64,000 bases of DNA from a bacterium. Lineage in GTDB: Bacteria; Pseudomonadota; Gammaproteobacteria; Burkholderiales; Burkholderiaceae_C. The DNA lies in contig JAVBXK010000011.1 of the NCBI GenBank assembly GCA_030824555.1, forward strand, positions 1-64,000, given 5' to 3'. Shown here piece by piece: positions 9,584-17,852 of this stretch. Both the position numbers and the translations under genes were made by a program. The notes under the pieces are model-generated. The model saw only the letters and a list, made by a program, of their open reading frames with translations, was not told the origin of the DNA and searched no databases. Position 1 is the first letter of the stretch. The number at the start of each line of letters is the position of its first letter.

Positions 9584-10585
9584 TTGAACGCTTTGCAAGT
9601 CAACCACATCACGGTCGATGACGATTCGGCCGGGCAACGCCTGGACAATTTCCTGTTTCGACACCTGAAAGGCGTACCCAAAACCCATGTGTACCGGATC
9701 ATCCGGTCGGGTGAGGTGCGCGTCAACAAAGGGCGTGCTGGGGCAGATACCAAGCTTCAGGCGGGCGACGTGTTGCGTGTCCCGCCCATCAGGGTGGCTG
9801 ACAAGCCTGCGGCGACCGATGCGATCAGTGTGCCGGCTCGGACGTTTCCGGTGCTTTACGAAGATGATAGTTTCCTGGCCATTCACAAGCCGGCGGGTGT
9901 GGCGGTGCATGGTGGAAGTGGTGTCAGCTCTGGTGTGATTGAGCAACTGCGAAAGGCCCGGCCTCAGGCAGCATGCCTTGAATTGGTGCATCGCTTGGAC
10001 CGAGAAACGAGTGGTGTGCTGTTGGTGGCCAAAAAGCGGAGTGCCTTGCGTGCGCTGCAAGACCAGTTCCGGGTGCGTGAAACAGGCAAGACCTATCTGG
10101 CCTTGGTGAAGGGCACTTGGCCAGTCAAGTTGAAAGTCATTGATTCGCCGTTGCACAAATACCTGTTGCCGGATGGGGAGCGGCGCGTCAAAGTGGTGGA
10201 GCCCACGCACCCCGACGCCATGCGCAGTGTCACGCTTGTCAAAGTAAAGGGGGTTTCCGCTGATCTGGGTGCGGGCATGTCCGGCAGCGTTGCACCCATT
10301 GGAGGATCATTGCTTGAAGTGACGATCAAAACGGGGCGAACGCACCAGATCAGGGTTCACCTTGCCTCATCAGGGCATTGCATTGCCGGTGATGATAAGT
10401 ATGGTGACTTTGAATGGAACCGTTCACTTGCGAAGACGGGTGCCAAGCGGATGTTTCTGCATGCTTGGCGTTTACAGGTCAAACACCCTGTTTCAGGTGA
10501 AGAATTGACATTCTTGGCACCATTGCCAGACGATCTGAAAGTCATGCTTACCTCATTCGATCCTGACGTGTTGACTGGCTATTGA
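9584..10585 (+). CDS. rluC: 23S rRNA pseudouridine synthase RluC
   Basis: RluA-family pseudouridine synthase that modifies 23S rRNA. In E. coli RluC acts at 955, 2504 and 2580. The 333-residue protein has an N-terminal S4 RNA-binding domain (DDSAGQRLDNFLFRHLKG, about 14-75). The catalytic domain carries the signature VHRLDRETSGVLLVAKK, whose Asp is the nucleophile, and a GRTHQIRVHLAS motif. No in-frame ATG lies near the domain start, so translation probably begins at TTG 9584 with a weak AGG ribosome site. It diverges from rne. The rne-rluC divergent pair is common in proteobacteria. Confidence 0.93.
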   Translation: MNALQVNHITVDDDSAGQRLDNFLFRHLKGVPKTHVYRIIRSGEVRVNKGRAGADTKLQAGDVLRVPPIRVADKPAATDAISVPARTFPVLYEDDSFLAIHKPAGVAVHGGSGVSSGVIEQLRKARPQAACLELVHRLDRETSGVLLVAKKRSALRALQDQFRVRETGKTYLALVKGTWPVKLKVIDSPLHKYLLPDGERRVKVVEPTHPDAMRSVTLVKVKGVSADLGAGMSGSVAPIGGSLLEVTIKTGRTHQIRVHLASSGHCIAGDDKYGDFEWNRSLAKTGAKRMFLHAWRLQVKHPVSGEELTFLAPLPDDLKVMLTSFDPDVLTGY

Positions 10586-10670
10586 ATAGGCTTGCTTCGA
10601 GTTTTTATTTATTACAGTGGGGGGTGCATTGTTTTCCTGAAATAAATTAGAATTCACCATCGCTTTGCGG

Positions 10671-10700
10671 GCGCAACACCATTGGTGTGCGCTGTTTTTT
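10671..10700 (+). terminator. Terminator-like hairpin in the leader of the H-NS-like gene
   Basis: GCGCA (10671-10675), a bulged A and CACC pair with GGTG (10684-10687) and TGCGC (10688-10692), followed by GTTTTTT. It ends only 35 bp before the H-NS-like start. It could terminate rluC transcription or act as an attenuator in the downstream leader. A TAGAAT -10-like box lies upstream at 10648-10653, which would place the hairpin inside the leader. Confidence 0.5.
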
Positions 10701-10735
10701 GCGATGACACATGTTGATTTAATAAAGGACATCGG

Positions 10736-11044
10736 ATGGCGACTTATTCAGAACTCAAAGCACAAGCCGAAGCATTGCTGGCCCAGGCCGAACAGGTTCG
10801 CAAGCAGGAATTGTCTGCTGTGGTGCAAGACATCAAGGCCAAAATGAAAGAATATGGCCTGACACTGGCCGATTTGGGGGCAACGGGCACCGCTGTCAAA
10901 AAGCCTGCTAAGACCAAATCCGATGCGCCAGCCAAATACCGTGGCCCCAATGGTGAACTGTGGGCAGGTGGTCTGGGTCGCAAGCCTGAGTGGGTACGTA
11001 CTGTGTTGGCCCAAGGCAAGAGTTTGGATGAATTCCTGATTTGA
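10736..11044 (+). CDS. H-NS family nucleoid-associated protein
   Basis: A 102-residue DNA-binding protein of the H-NS/StpA/Bv3F type, which silences AT-rich and horizontally acquired DNA. Residues 1-45 form the helical oligomerisation region (SELKAQAEALLAQAEQVRKQ). A Lys/Pro/Ala linker follows. The C-terminal DNA-binding domain is KYRGPNGELWAGGLGRKPEW, a typical betaproteobacterial variant of the core motif. It stands alone, bounded by a terminator-like leader hairpin upstream and a strong terminator downstream. Because H-NS genes are often duplicated in this order, no specific symbol is assigned. Confidence 0.93.
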   Translation: MATYSELKAQAEALLAQAEQVRKQELSAVVQDIKAKMKEYGLTLADLGATGTAVKKPAKTKSDAPAKYRGPNGELWAGGLGRKPEWVRTVLAQGKSLDEFLI

Positions 11045-11094
11045 CAGCCTGTTGCGCAGCTGCTTGTCAGTTTGTGCCATGTGACCAAAAATAG

Positions 11095-11119
11095 AGCCCG
11101 GTTTTGACCGGGCTTTTTT
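11095..11119 (+). terminator. Intrinsic terminator after the H-NS-like gene
   Basis: AGCCCGG (11095-11101), a six-base loop, CCGGGCT (11108-11114), then a T-run to 11119. The hairpin is about 50 bp past the stop codon. Confidence 0.9.
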
Positions 11120-11223
11120 ATGGGTGCAAGGGTGGGCGGTCTTTTTTTGCGTCGGGGGAGATGTTTCAGACAGATGGCTAAGTCGGTCACAATCTGTTCC
11201 ATGCAAACCTGCCTTGACCAGCC

Positions 11224-11892
11224 ATGCCACTGAACCGACCTGCCAAGTTTGATCTCATTGCTTTTGATTGGGATGGCACCTTGTTCGATTCGACGGCCAT
11301 CATCACACGGTGCATCCAGGCTGCGGTGGTGGATGTCGGTGGTGCGCCACCGTCTGACGAGGCCGCCTCGTTCGTGATTGGTATGAACCTGCAGCAGGCG
11401 CTGGCACACGCTGCTCCTGACGTCCCGCCAACCCAATGGAAGGCGATGGGTGAGCGGTACCGGCATCACTATTTTCAGCATCAGCACGACATCAGTTTGT
11501 TTGACGGGGTGCTGGGAATGCTGCATGAGTTGAAGGCGCGGCACCATTGGCTCGCAGTGGCCACCGGGAAAAGTCGCCTTGGGCTTGACGAGGCCCTTCA
11601 TGCAGTCGAGTTGCAAGGTATTTTTGACGGTTCACGTACTGCGGACGAAACGGCTGGCAAGCCCCATCCCCGGATGTTGCACGAGCTGATGGCTGAATTT
11701 GGCGTGGAACCTGAGCGGACGCTGATGATCGGCGATACCACCCATGATTTGCAGATGGCGTTGAATGCTGGATGTGCCAGTGTGGCTGTCAGCTATGGTG
11801 CGCACAGCACCGAGGGTTTCTATTCGCTGGAGCCACTGCTGATTGCGCACAGTGTGTCTGCACTGCACCGTTGGCTGGTTGCCAATGCTTGA
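11224..11892 (+). CDS. HAD-family hydrolase, phosphoglycolate phosphatase-like
   Basis: A 222-residue haloacid-dehalogenase-superfamily phosphatase. Motif I is FDWDGTLFDS, with Asp15 as nucleophile and Asp17 as acid/base. Motif II includes VATGKS, motif III is the Lys in GKPHPRMLHEL, and motif IV is MIGDTTHDLQMA. The helical cap after motif I gives subfamily IA, like Gph and pyrophosphatase PpaX. The exact substrate cannot be read from sequence; 2-phosphoglycolate is the default guess. The Rieske gene starts 3 bp after its stop, so the two are co-transcribed. Closeness to rluC is common in this order. Confidence 0.85.
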   Translation: MPLNRPAKFDLIAFDWDGTLFDSTAIITRCIQAAVVDVGGAPPSDEAASFVIGMNLQQALAHAAPDVPPTQWKAMGERYRHHYFQHQHDISLFDGVLGMLHELKARHHWLAVATGKSRLGLDEALHAVELQGIFDGSRTADETAGKPHPRMLHELMAEFGVEPERTLMIGDTTHDLQMALNAGCASVAVSYGAHSTEGFYSLEPLLIAHSVSALHRWLVANA

Positions 11893-11895
11893 GTC

Positions 11896-12294
11896 ATGAC
11901 CCATTTGCAGCCCGGTTCCGACTGGCATGTGCTCTGTCCGTCTGAAGACTTGACGGAGCAAGGCATGGCCTTTCCTTTCGATGTGGTGTACGCCGGACAG
12001 GCGAGTCGGGCGTTTGCTGTTCGATTTGGCGGCCACGTTTACGCCTACCTGAATCGCTGCACCCATGTCCCGATGGAGCTTGACTGGCAGCCCAATCAGG
12101 TGTTCGACATCACCGGTAGTTGGTTATTGTGCGCGACGCACGGTGCGCATTTTCGTCCTGATACCGGCGCTTGTGTGAGTGGACCCTGTCGCGGTGGATT
12201 GGTGAAAATCGCGTTGTCTGAGCGAGACAATCACGTGTGGTGGCAGGCCCAATCCATGCTTCGGCCCGTTGTTTTTCCGGCGACTGGTGATTGA
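11896..12294 (+). CDS. Small soluble Rieske [2Fe-2S] protein
   Basis: A 132-residue protein with a single Rieske fold. The two ligand pairs are visible as RCTHVPMELD (Cys, His) and LCATHGAHF (Cys, His), about 20 residues apart, so the 2Fe-2S cluster should form. There is no membrane helix, Tat signal or catalytic oxygenase domain. It is therefore an orphan ferredoxin-like protein rather than a bc1 subunit or dioxygenase. It lies 3 bp after the HAD phosphatase and about 70 bp before sppA. Redox partner and pathway are unknown. Confidence 0.88.
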   Translation: MTHLQPGSDWHVLCPSEDLTEQGMAFPFDVVYAGQASRAFAVRFGGHVYAYLNRCTHVPMELDWQPNQVFDITGSWLLCATHGAHFRPDTGACVSGPCRGGLVKIALSERDNHVWWQAQSMLRPVVFPATGD

Positions 12295-12310
12295 CCAGTG
12301 AAAGTGTCAG

Positions 12311-12367
12311 AAATCTGATATATAAATGGCATTCACTGCTTGTCTGTAAATGTTTTTAAGCTATGAA
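12311..12367 (-). repeat. Dispersed 55-bp repeat, copy 2 (before sppA)
   Basis: Read on the minus strand it runs CATAGC, a spacer of about 20 nt, AAGCAGTGAATGCC, then an AT-rich tail. This copy is degenerate compared with the others but keeps their order and spacing. It covers the whole leader and the ATG of sppA. Confidence 0.5.
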
Positions 12368-13319
12368 TAATGAAGAAATGAAGGCGTCGGATGCATCCTG
12401 GGAGCGGCAGACACTCGAAAAGTTGGCCTTTGCCATGGTGGCCGAGCAGCAAGCTGCCCGGCGTTGGAAATCTTTCTGGCGTTTGGTCTGGCTGGTGGTC
12501 GTGGGTGCGGGCATCTGGTTGGCCATGGAAAAGGCGCCTTCGTCCACGCCCAGCGCTTCACCGCACACAGCAGTGATCGATATAAAGGGGGAAATCGGTG
12601 CGGAAGGTGAAGCCAGTTCCACCAACATCATCGATTCATTGCGCGCTGCATTCGATGATGTAGGCGCGCAGGCAGTTGTGTTGTCGATCGATTCACCTGG
12701 CGGCAGTCCTGTGCAAGCTGGGCTGATCAACGATGAAATCATCCGCCTCAAGACACTGCATAAAAAGCCGGTTTATGCCGTCGTGGGTGACACCTGTGCA
12801 TCGGCGGCCTATTACATAGCTGCAGCAGCCGACGAAATCTATGTCGACAAAGCCAGCATTGTGGGTTCCATCGGGGTGTTGATGGATGGATTCGGTTTCA
12901 CCGGTCTGATGGAGAAAGTGGGCGTGGAGCGCCGGTTGCTCACAGCGGGTGCCAACAAGGGATTTCTCGATCCGTTCAGTCCCCAGACCGACAAGCAGCG
13001 TACGCATGCACTTGAAATGCTGAATGAAATACACCAGCAATTCATTGCTGTGGTCAAAACCGGGCGGGGCGATCGGCTTAAAGAGACGCCTGACATGTTC
13101 AGTGGCCTGTTCTGGAGTGGTGCCCAATCCATTACCATGGGTTTGGCAGACGGATTGGGGTCCGTTGATTACGTGGCCCGTGAGATCGTCAAAGCCGAAG
13201 AGATTGTCGATTACACCCGCAAGGAGAACGTGGCTGAGCGCTTGGCCAAACGGTTCGGTGCGGCATTTGCCCAGACAGCGGTCAAGTCAATCGCCTCGGG
13301 TCAACTTGTATTGCGTTGA
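12363..13319 (+). CDS. sppA: Signal peptide peptidase SppA, S49 family
   Basis: Membrane-anchored serine protease that degrades signal peptides left in the inner membrane. The 318-residue product is the short, single-domain SppA form. One membrane helix lies near residues 38-55 (FWRLVWLVVVGAGIWLAM), and the protease domain follows. Ser147 in CASAAYYIA and Lys199 in AGANKGFLDPFSP match the Ser/Lys dyad of the short Bacillus enzyme, including its 52-residue spacing. The oxyanion-region motif SIDSPGGSP is present. The ATG lies at the edge of a degenerate repeat copy. Upstream are the phosphatase and Rieske genes, and galU follows. Confidence 0.92.
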   Translation: MNNEEMKASDASWERQTLEKLAFAMVAEQQAARRWKSFWRLVWLVVVGAGIWLAMEKAPSSTPSASPHTAVIDIKGEIGAEGEASSTNIIDSLRAAFDDVGAQAVVLSIDSPGGSPVQAGLINDEIIRLKTLHKKPVYAVVGDTCASAAYYIAAAADEIYVDKASIVGSIGVLMDGFGFTGLMEKVGVERRLLTAGANKGFLDPFSPQTDKQRTHALEMLNEIHQQFIAVVKTGRGDRLKETPDMFSGLFWSGAQSITMGLADGLGSVDYVAREIVKAEEIVDYTRKENVAERLAKRFGAAFAQTAVKSIASGQLVLR

Positions 13320-13357
13320 TGTTGTTGTTTTGTTTATTTTGAATGACTCGAAGAAAC

Positions 13358-14245
13358 ATGTCCAAGACACTGATCCCGAAAATCACCAAAGCAGTTTTCC
13401 CCGTCGGTGGCATGGGCACCCGATTCCTGCCAGCTACCAAAGCCATCCCGAAAGAAATGCTACCTGTGGTGGACAAACCGCTGATCCAATATGCGGTGGA
13501 GGAGGCATATGCTGCGGGTATCCGACAGATGATTTTTGTCACGGGGCGTCACAAACGCTCGATTGAAGACCATTTCGATACCGCGTACGAGCTGGAAGCC
13601 GAGTTGGAAGGTGCGCACAAACAGTCATTGCTGGATGTGGTGCGCTCCATCAAGCCCGAAGACATGGATTGCATCTTTGTGCGACAACCCCGTGCATTGG
13701 GGCTGGGGCACGCTGTGTTGTGTGCTGAAAATCTAGTGGGCAACGAGCCCTTTGCGGTGCTGCTGGCCGACGATCTGATGGTGGGATCCCCGCCCGTGCT
13801 CAAGCAGATGATCCAGAGCTTTTCGACGGCACCGGGCACGGTACTGGCAGTGCAGGATGTGCCTCGGGAGCACACCAGTCGCTACGGCATCGTGAGCGTC
13901 AACAACGACCAGCGCTCTTATGCTGCGGTAGATGCCATCGTCGAAAAGCCGGCACCTCAAGACGCGCCTTCAACGCTGGGCGTGGCAGGGCGCTATATCT
14001 TGTCACCCAGTATTTTCCAGAGCATCCGCGCGCAGCCCCGTGGCGTGGGTGGCGAAATCCAGTTGACTGACGGCATTGCCGGTCTGATTGGTCATGAGCC
14101 CGTCTATTCGCTGCGCTACGCCGGTACCCGTTACGACTGTGGTAGCAAGGAAGGTTTTTTGCAGGCCACGATCGACCTCGCACTGGCAAACCCGGAGTTG
14201 GCCGAAACCGTGAAAAGCCACATGCGAGCAGTCTTGGGTCTCTGA
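13358..14245 (+). CDS. galU: UTP-glucose-1-phosphate uridylyltransferase
   Basis: Makes UDP-glucose for exopolysaccharide, lipopolysaccharide core and trehalose. The start at 13358 ([15 protein letters not shown]) has a GAAGAA ribosome site just upstream; an ATG at 13343 has none. The 295-residue product has the nucleotide-binding motif [18 protein letters not shown], with the key Gly-Gly and Lys residues. [21 protein letters not shown] and GRYILSP are all typical of bacterial GalU. The gene converges on the RsmI-like gene, with 44 bp between stops and no clear terminator. Confidence 0.96.
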   Translation: MSKTLIPKITKAVFPVGGMGTRFLPATKAIPKEMLPVVDKPLIQYAVEEAYAAGIRQMIFVTGRHKRSIEDHFDTAYELEAELEGAHKQSLLDVVRSIKPEDMDCIFVRQPRALGLGHAVLCAENLVGNEPFAVLLADDLMVGSPPVLKQMIQSFSTAPGTVLAVQDVPREHTSRYGIVSVNNDQRSYAAVDAIVEKPAPQDAPSTLGVAGRYILSPSIFQSIRAQPRGVGGEIQLTDGIAGLIGHEPVYSLRYAGTRYDCGSKEGFLQATIDLALANPELAETVKSHMRAVLGL

Positions 14246-14289
14246 CCGCACCCTGTGCTGTTGCCTTCGGTCGCTGTTGTGATTGGCGG

Positions 14290-15120
14290 TCAGCTGCCGA
14301 TCATGAACACGCAGGGCCTGGCCCAATTCAGTTGGCTGCGCTTGGTGGGCCATTCGTTCACGGGCCCACTGAATGCGCTTGGGCCGCTGTGGCCACCCTC
14401 GTTTGCCAGTGCCAACCCACACGCCACGGCCAGACGCGTCGTCGGCTTCAGCGTACTCAGCAGTGCTTGCATCAGGCCTTCGTTTCGGTAGGGGGTTTCG
14501 ATGAACAGTTGGGTTTGCCCGGTTTTCAGCGACAACGTTTCCAGTTCTTTGATGCGCCCCATGCGCTCCGGGTTGCTTTGCGGCAGGTAGCCCACAAAGG
14601 CAAAGCTCTGCCCGTTCATGCCACTGGCGGCCAATGCCATCACCAGCGACGAAGGACCGGACAGCACGCACACAGGCACGCGCAGTTTGTGGGCTGCTCG
14701 CACCACCAATGCGCCAGGATCGGCCACAGCGGGCATGCCCGCCTCGCTGACCAGCCCCATGTCCTGCCCAGCCAGGGCAGGGGCCAGCAATTTGTCCACA
14801 TTGACTTTGCTGGCATTGTCGGCACCGAAATCCCCTTTTTTATGGAGCTCGCGCGGCAACTCTTGGATGTTCATGGTTTGCAGCGCCTGTTGCAACGGCG
14901 TGTGGCCATTGACGCGCTTCAGGAATGCTCGCGTCGATTTGGCGTTTTCGGTCACCCAGTGCTCAAGGCGTACTGCAACGCTCAATGTGCCTGCAGGCAA
15001 TGTCTGCTCAATGGGGGTCCAGGTGTCATCGCTGCACCCAAAATCGAGCGGAGTCGGTACCAGGTACAGGGTGCCTGGCGTTTTTGCGCGTACGGCGTCG
15101 GAGTGGGCGGGGTGGGTCAT
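14290..15120 (-). CDS. RsmI-like SAM-dependent (tetrapyrrole-methylase fold) methyltransferase
   Basis: A 276-residue member of the tetrapyrrole methylase superfamily, on the branch with RsmI, the 16S rRNA 2'-O-methylcytidine-1402 enzyme. GTLYLVPTPL opens the fold. GLVSEAGMPAVADPG and VCVLSGPSSLVMALAASG are the SAM-pocket segments, and FVGYLPQ is the RsmI-type motif. An internal insertion (ENAKSTRAFLKRV) sets it apart from true RsmI, so it is probably a paralogue of uncertain target. It lies 23 bp after maf on the minus strand, a pairing frequent in Burkholderiales. Confidence 0.85.
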   Translation of the reverse strand: MTHPAHSDAVRAKTPGTLYLVPTPLDFGCSDDTWTPIEQTLPAGTLSVAVRLEHWVTENAKSTRAFLKRVNGHTPLQQALQTMNIQELPRELHKKGDFGADNASKVNVDKLLAPALAGQDMGLVSEAGMPAVADPGALVVRAAHKLRVPVCVLSGPSSLVMALAASGMNGQSFAFVGYLPQSNPERMGRIKELETLSLKTGQTQLFIETPYRNEGLMQALLSTLKPTTRLAVACGLALANEGGHSGPSAFSGPVNEWPTKRSQLNWARPCVFMIGS

Positions 15121-15143
15121 GAGGCGTTGGGGCGATCTGGGTG

Positions 15144-15743
15144 TCAGCCCAGCAGGCGGATGCCGGCCGCACGGATCATGCGGGCCGTGCGGATCAAGGG
15201 CAGGCCAATCAAGGCTGTCGGATCGTCGCTGGTGATGTCGTCCAGCAAGGCAATGCCAAGGCCCTCGCTTTTGGCGCTTCCAGCGCAGTCGTAGGGTTGT
15301 TCGGTGCGCAGATAGTGTTCAATTTCCGCGTCACTCAGCGATCGAAACCTGACTTTCACCTCGGCCAGGTCGACTGCCAGGAATCCAGTGCTTGTGCACA
15401 CTACCGCGAGTGCAGTCTGGAACACAACCGTTTGCCCGCTCATTTCGCGCAGTTGGGTCACAGCCCGCTCATGGGTGCCCGGTTTGCCCAGTGCTTTGCC
15501 GTTCAGGTCGGCCACTTGGTCGCTGCCGATCACGACGGCATCAGGGTACTGTGCGGCCACCGCCTCTGCCTTGGCCAATGCCAGGCGCAGCGCAATGGCT
15601 TGCGGTGATTCGGCTGGCAAAGCTTTTTCGTCAACATGCGATGCACAAACCGTGAACGGCACTGCCAACCGTTGAAGCAGTTCCCGTCTGTAAACGGATG
15701 TCGATGCCAGTATCAACTGGCGTTGTGGCGCGGAGGGTGTCAT
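15144..15743 (-). CDS. Maf-like nucleotide pyrophosphatase (YceF type)
   Basis: House-cleaning enzyme that hydrolyses non-canonical nucleoside triphosphates; the YceF branch prefers modified GTP such as 7-methyl-GTP. I chose the ATG at 15743, which gives 199 residues starting MTPSAPQRQLILAST; longer frames extend into the divergent yceD gene. SVYRRELL contains the phosphate-binding arginine, HVDEKALP the conserved Glu region, and VIGSDQVADLNGKALGKP the catalytic Asp and Lys. The C-terminal GLPLIRTARMIRAAG is characteristic. It precedes the methyltransferase and diverges from yceD with only 54 bp between starts. Confidence 0.93.
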   Translation of the reverse strand: MTPSAPQRQLILASTSVYRRELLQRLAVPFTVCASHVDEKALPAESPQAIALRLALAKAEAVAAQYPDAVVIGSDQVADLNGKALGKPGTHERAVTQLREMSGQTVVFQTALAVVCTSTGFLAVDLAEVKVRFRSLSDAEIEHYLRTEQPYDCAGSAKSEGLGIALLDDITSDDPTALIGLPLIRTARMIRAAGIRLLG

Positions 15744-15797
15744 GTGGAGCAGTGCAGCACGGGCAAAGGAAGTCAGCGATTCTCTTACACTGCCCAC

Positions 15798-16370
15798 ATG
15801 AGCCCGAAATTCAACCCTGCCCAACTGAACCTCCAGGCATTTGCCGCCATGTCTGGCCACCTGGATGGCCGGTGTGACCGCGCCACCGATGGCGCCGAAA
15901 TTGACAAAACGTTTGCCCGTCTGGCTGCGGAATCGTGTGTCCCGCACGGATTGGCGCACGTGACTTGGCACGCGCAAGCGGAATTGCGTGATGCAGTGGG
16001 TGCAGAGCCGCAAGTGTGGGTGCACCTGGATGTGTCTGCTGCGCTGCCCATGATCTGCCAGCGATGCATGACGCCTGCGCTGGTCGATGTGTCATCGCAG
16101 CACTGGTTCCGGTTTGTGGCCGATGAAGCCACAGCCGAGGTTGAAGATGACACCAGTGACGAGGATGTGCTGGTGCTGACGCCTCGCTATGACTTGCTGG
16201 CGCTGGTGGAAGATGAGTTGCTCATGTCTGTGCCATTGGTGCCCATGCACGAAAATTGCCCGGTCCCCGTGCTGACCCAGGTGGCCGACAAAGATTTTGT
16301 CGATGAGCCTGTTGAACGTGTCCATCCGTTTGCGGATCTGAAGCTGAAAATGCAGTCATCTGAAGGTTGA
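15798..16370 (+). CDS. yceD: YceD/DUF177 family protein
   Basis: A 190-residue DUF177 protein. Members sit next to rpmF across bacteria, and plant homologues are linked to 23S rRNA accumulation, so a role in large-subunit assembly is inferred. The start at 15798 is the first ATG giving the usual length. Visible features are the paired cysteines MICQRCMTP, a second conserved segment ending HENCPVPV, and an acidic linker [14 protein letters not shown]. The C-terminus [10 protein letters not shown] matches the family ending. rpmF follows after 139 bp but has its own strong promoter. Confidence 0.9.
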   Translation: MSPKFNPAQLNLQAFAAMSGHLDGRCDRATDGAEIDKTFARLAAESCVPHGLAHVTWHAQAELRDAVGAEPQVWVHLDVSAALPMICQRCMTPALVDVSSQHWFRFVADEATAEVEDDTSDEDVLVLTPRYDLLALVEDELLMSVPLVPMHENCPVPVLTQVADKDFVDEPVERVHPFADLKLKMQSSEG

Positions 16371-16404
16371 ATACGCAGGTCACTGGCCGTTGCATGGTCG
16401 CTTT

Positions 16405-16433
16405 TTGCAGGTGGCGTGCGTCCTTGCTATAAT
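16405..16433 (+). promoter_or_regulatory. Sigma-70 promoter of rpmF
   Basis: TTGCAG (16405-16410), a 17-bp spacer and a perfect TATAAT (16428-16433). Transcription should begin near 16440, giving a leader of about 70 nt. GTGCG and CGCAC in that leader can pair. Confidence 0.85.
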
Positions 16434-16509
16434 TCGTGGTTTCGTGCGGAGGCCTTTGGTTTGGTCTGACTCGCACTTCCTCCAACCCATTTACCCTCAG
16501 GAGCGGATC

Positions 16510-16692
16510 ATGGCCGTCCAACAAAACAAAAAATCTCCTTCCAAGCGCGGCATGCACCGTTCGCACAATGCACTGAACGTGCCTGGTATCGCAGTGGAGC
16601 CCACCACGGGCGAAACGCACCTGCGTCATCACATCAGCCCCACCGGCTTCTACCGTGGCCGCAAAGTGCTGAAGACCAAAAACGAGGCCTGA
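16510..16692 (+). CDS. rpmF: 50S ribosomal protein L32
   Basis: Small component of the large ribosomal subunit, 60 residues. The family hallmark [19 protein letters not shown] starts the protein, and the C-terminal [10 protein letters not shown] is typical of proteobacterial L32. The four-cysteine zinc motif of some L32 proteins is absent, so this is the Cys-minus form. A CAGGAG ribosome site lies 7-8 bases before the ATG. It is transcribed from its own TATAAT promoter, and a strong hairpin follows before plsX. Confidence 0.97.
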   Translation: MAVQQNKKSPSKRGMHRSHNALNVPGIAVEPTTGETHLRHHISPTGFYRGRKVLKTKNEA

Positions 16693-16710
16693 GCTTCTTT
16701 GCTTCAAGCC

Positions 16711-16742
16711 AAGGCCCGCATGGTTCATGCGGGCCTTTGTTT
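16711..16742 (+). terminator. Intrinsic terminator or attenuator between rpmF and plsX
   Basis: A perfect 12-bp stem: AAGGCCCGCATG (16711-16722) and CATGCGGGCCTT (16726-16737) with a three-base loop, then a broken T-run. It would uncouple abundant L32 mRNA from the fatty-acid genes, with partial read-through possible. I see no obvious plsX promoter in the 45 bp that follow. Confidence 0.85.
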
Positions 16743-16786
16743 TGTGCGCGCCGCATTGCTGGTGCGCAGTCTCAAATGGGTAATTC

Positions 16787-17839
16787 ATGATCACCATCGC
16801 TGTGGACTGCATGGGCGGAGACCACGGTCTGTCTGTGACGCTGCCCGCCTGTGAGGCTTTTCTGCGTGCGCACCCCGATGCGGCGTTGCTTCTCGTGGGG
16901 CAGCCAGATGCCATCCGTGGCCAGACCGGTCTACTGGCCAATCCACGGTGCACGTTGGTTGCGGCCAGTGAAGTGGTTGCCATGGATGACCCTGTCGAGG
17001 TCGCCTTGCGCCGCAAAAAGGATTCGTCCATGCGGGTGGCCATCGCCCAGGTGAAGGACGGACACGCCATGGCAGCCGTGTCAGCGGGCAACACGGGCGC
17101 GCTGATGGCCATTGCACGTTATGTGCTGAAAACCATTGTCGGCATCGATCGCCCCGCCATCGCGTCGGAGTTGCCCAACCAGACGGGCGGCTCCACCATG
17201 ATGCTGGACCTGGGTGCCAACGTCGATTGCACACCCCAGCACTTGCTGCAGTTTGCGGTCATGGGGTCGGCATTGGTGTCGGCGCTGACGGGGCGTGAGC
17301 AGCCCACTGTCGGGTTGTTGAACATCGGTGAAGAGGTCATCAAAGGCAGCGACATCATCAAGCAGAGCGGTGAGTTGCTGCGCAATGCGGGGGCTGCGGG
17401 GGACATCAACTTCTATGGCAACGTGGAAGGCAATGACATTTTCAAAGGCACGGTTGACTTGGTGGTCTGCGACGGTTTCGTTGGCAACGTGGCACTCAAG
17501 ACGAGCGAGGGTCTGGCCAGCATGATCGGTAACTTCCTGCGTGAAGAGTTTTCGCGCAACATCTTGCGCAAATTTGCGGCCTTGTTGGCATATCGTGTGC
17601 TGACCTCGTTCAAAAACAGAATGGACCATCGGCGATACAACGGCGCTGCGCTGCTGGGGCTGCGCGGCTTGGTGTTCAAGAGCCACGGCTCGGCCGATGC
17701 GTTCGCTTTCCAGCGAGCGCTGGAGCGGGCTTATGATGCAGCCCGACATGATTTGCTGCAGCGGGTTCAGTCCCGCATTGCCCACGCTGCCCCTTTGTTG
17801 ACGGGGGCGCTTGAGGCCAGCGGGTCGGCAACCGCATAA
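16787..17839 (+). CDS. plsX: Phosphate acyltransferase PlsX
   Basis: Converts acyl-ACP to acyl-phosphate, the donor for PlsY in phospholipid synthesis, at the inner membrane surface. The 350-residue protein opens with [13 protein letters not shown], the family signature. [34 protein letters not shown] and [17 protein letters not shown] are all conserved, and [19 protein letters not shown] closes the domain. fabH follows after 13 bp, so plsX begins the plsX-fabHDG-acpP-fabF run of fatty-acid genes. Confidence 0.97.
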   Translation: MITIAVDCMGGDHGLSVTLPACEAFLRAHPDAALLLVGQPDAIRGQTGLLANPRCTLVAASEVVAMDDPVEVALRRKKDSSMRVAIAQVKDGHAMAAVSAGNTGALMAIARYVLKTIVGIDRPAIASELPNQTGGSTMMLDLGANVDCTPQHLLQFAVMGSALVSALTGREQPTVGLLNIGEEVIKGSDIIKQSGELLRNAGAAGDINFYGNVEGNDIFKGTVDLVVCDGFVGNVALKTSEGLASMIGNFLREEFSRNILRKFAALLAYRVLTSFKNRMDHRRYNGAALLGLRGLVFKSHGSADAFAFQRALERAYDAARHDLLQRVQSRIAHAAPLLTGALEASGSATA

Positions 17840-17852
17840 ACATCCCATCTGT

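Noticed and set aside
10652-10700. Leader of the H-NS-like gene as a repeat copy
   Set aside because: The minus strand has AAAGCGATGG, but spacing and the ATAGC block do not fit; the hairpin explanation is better.
14332-15294. Open frame opposite the RsmI-like methyltransferase
   Set aside because: The minus-strand methylase motifs are clear, and the plus-strand translation is low-complexity.
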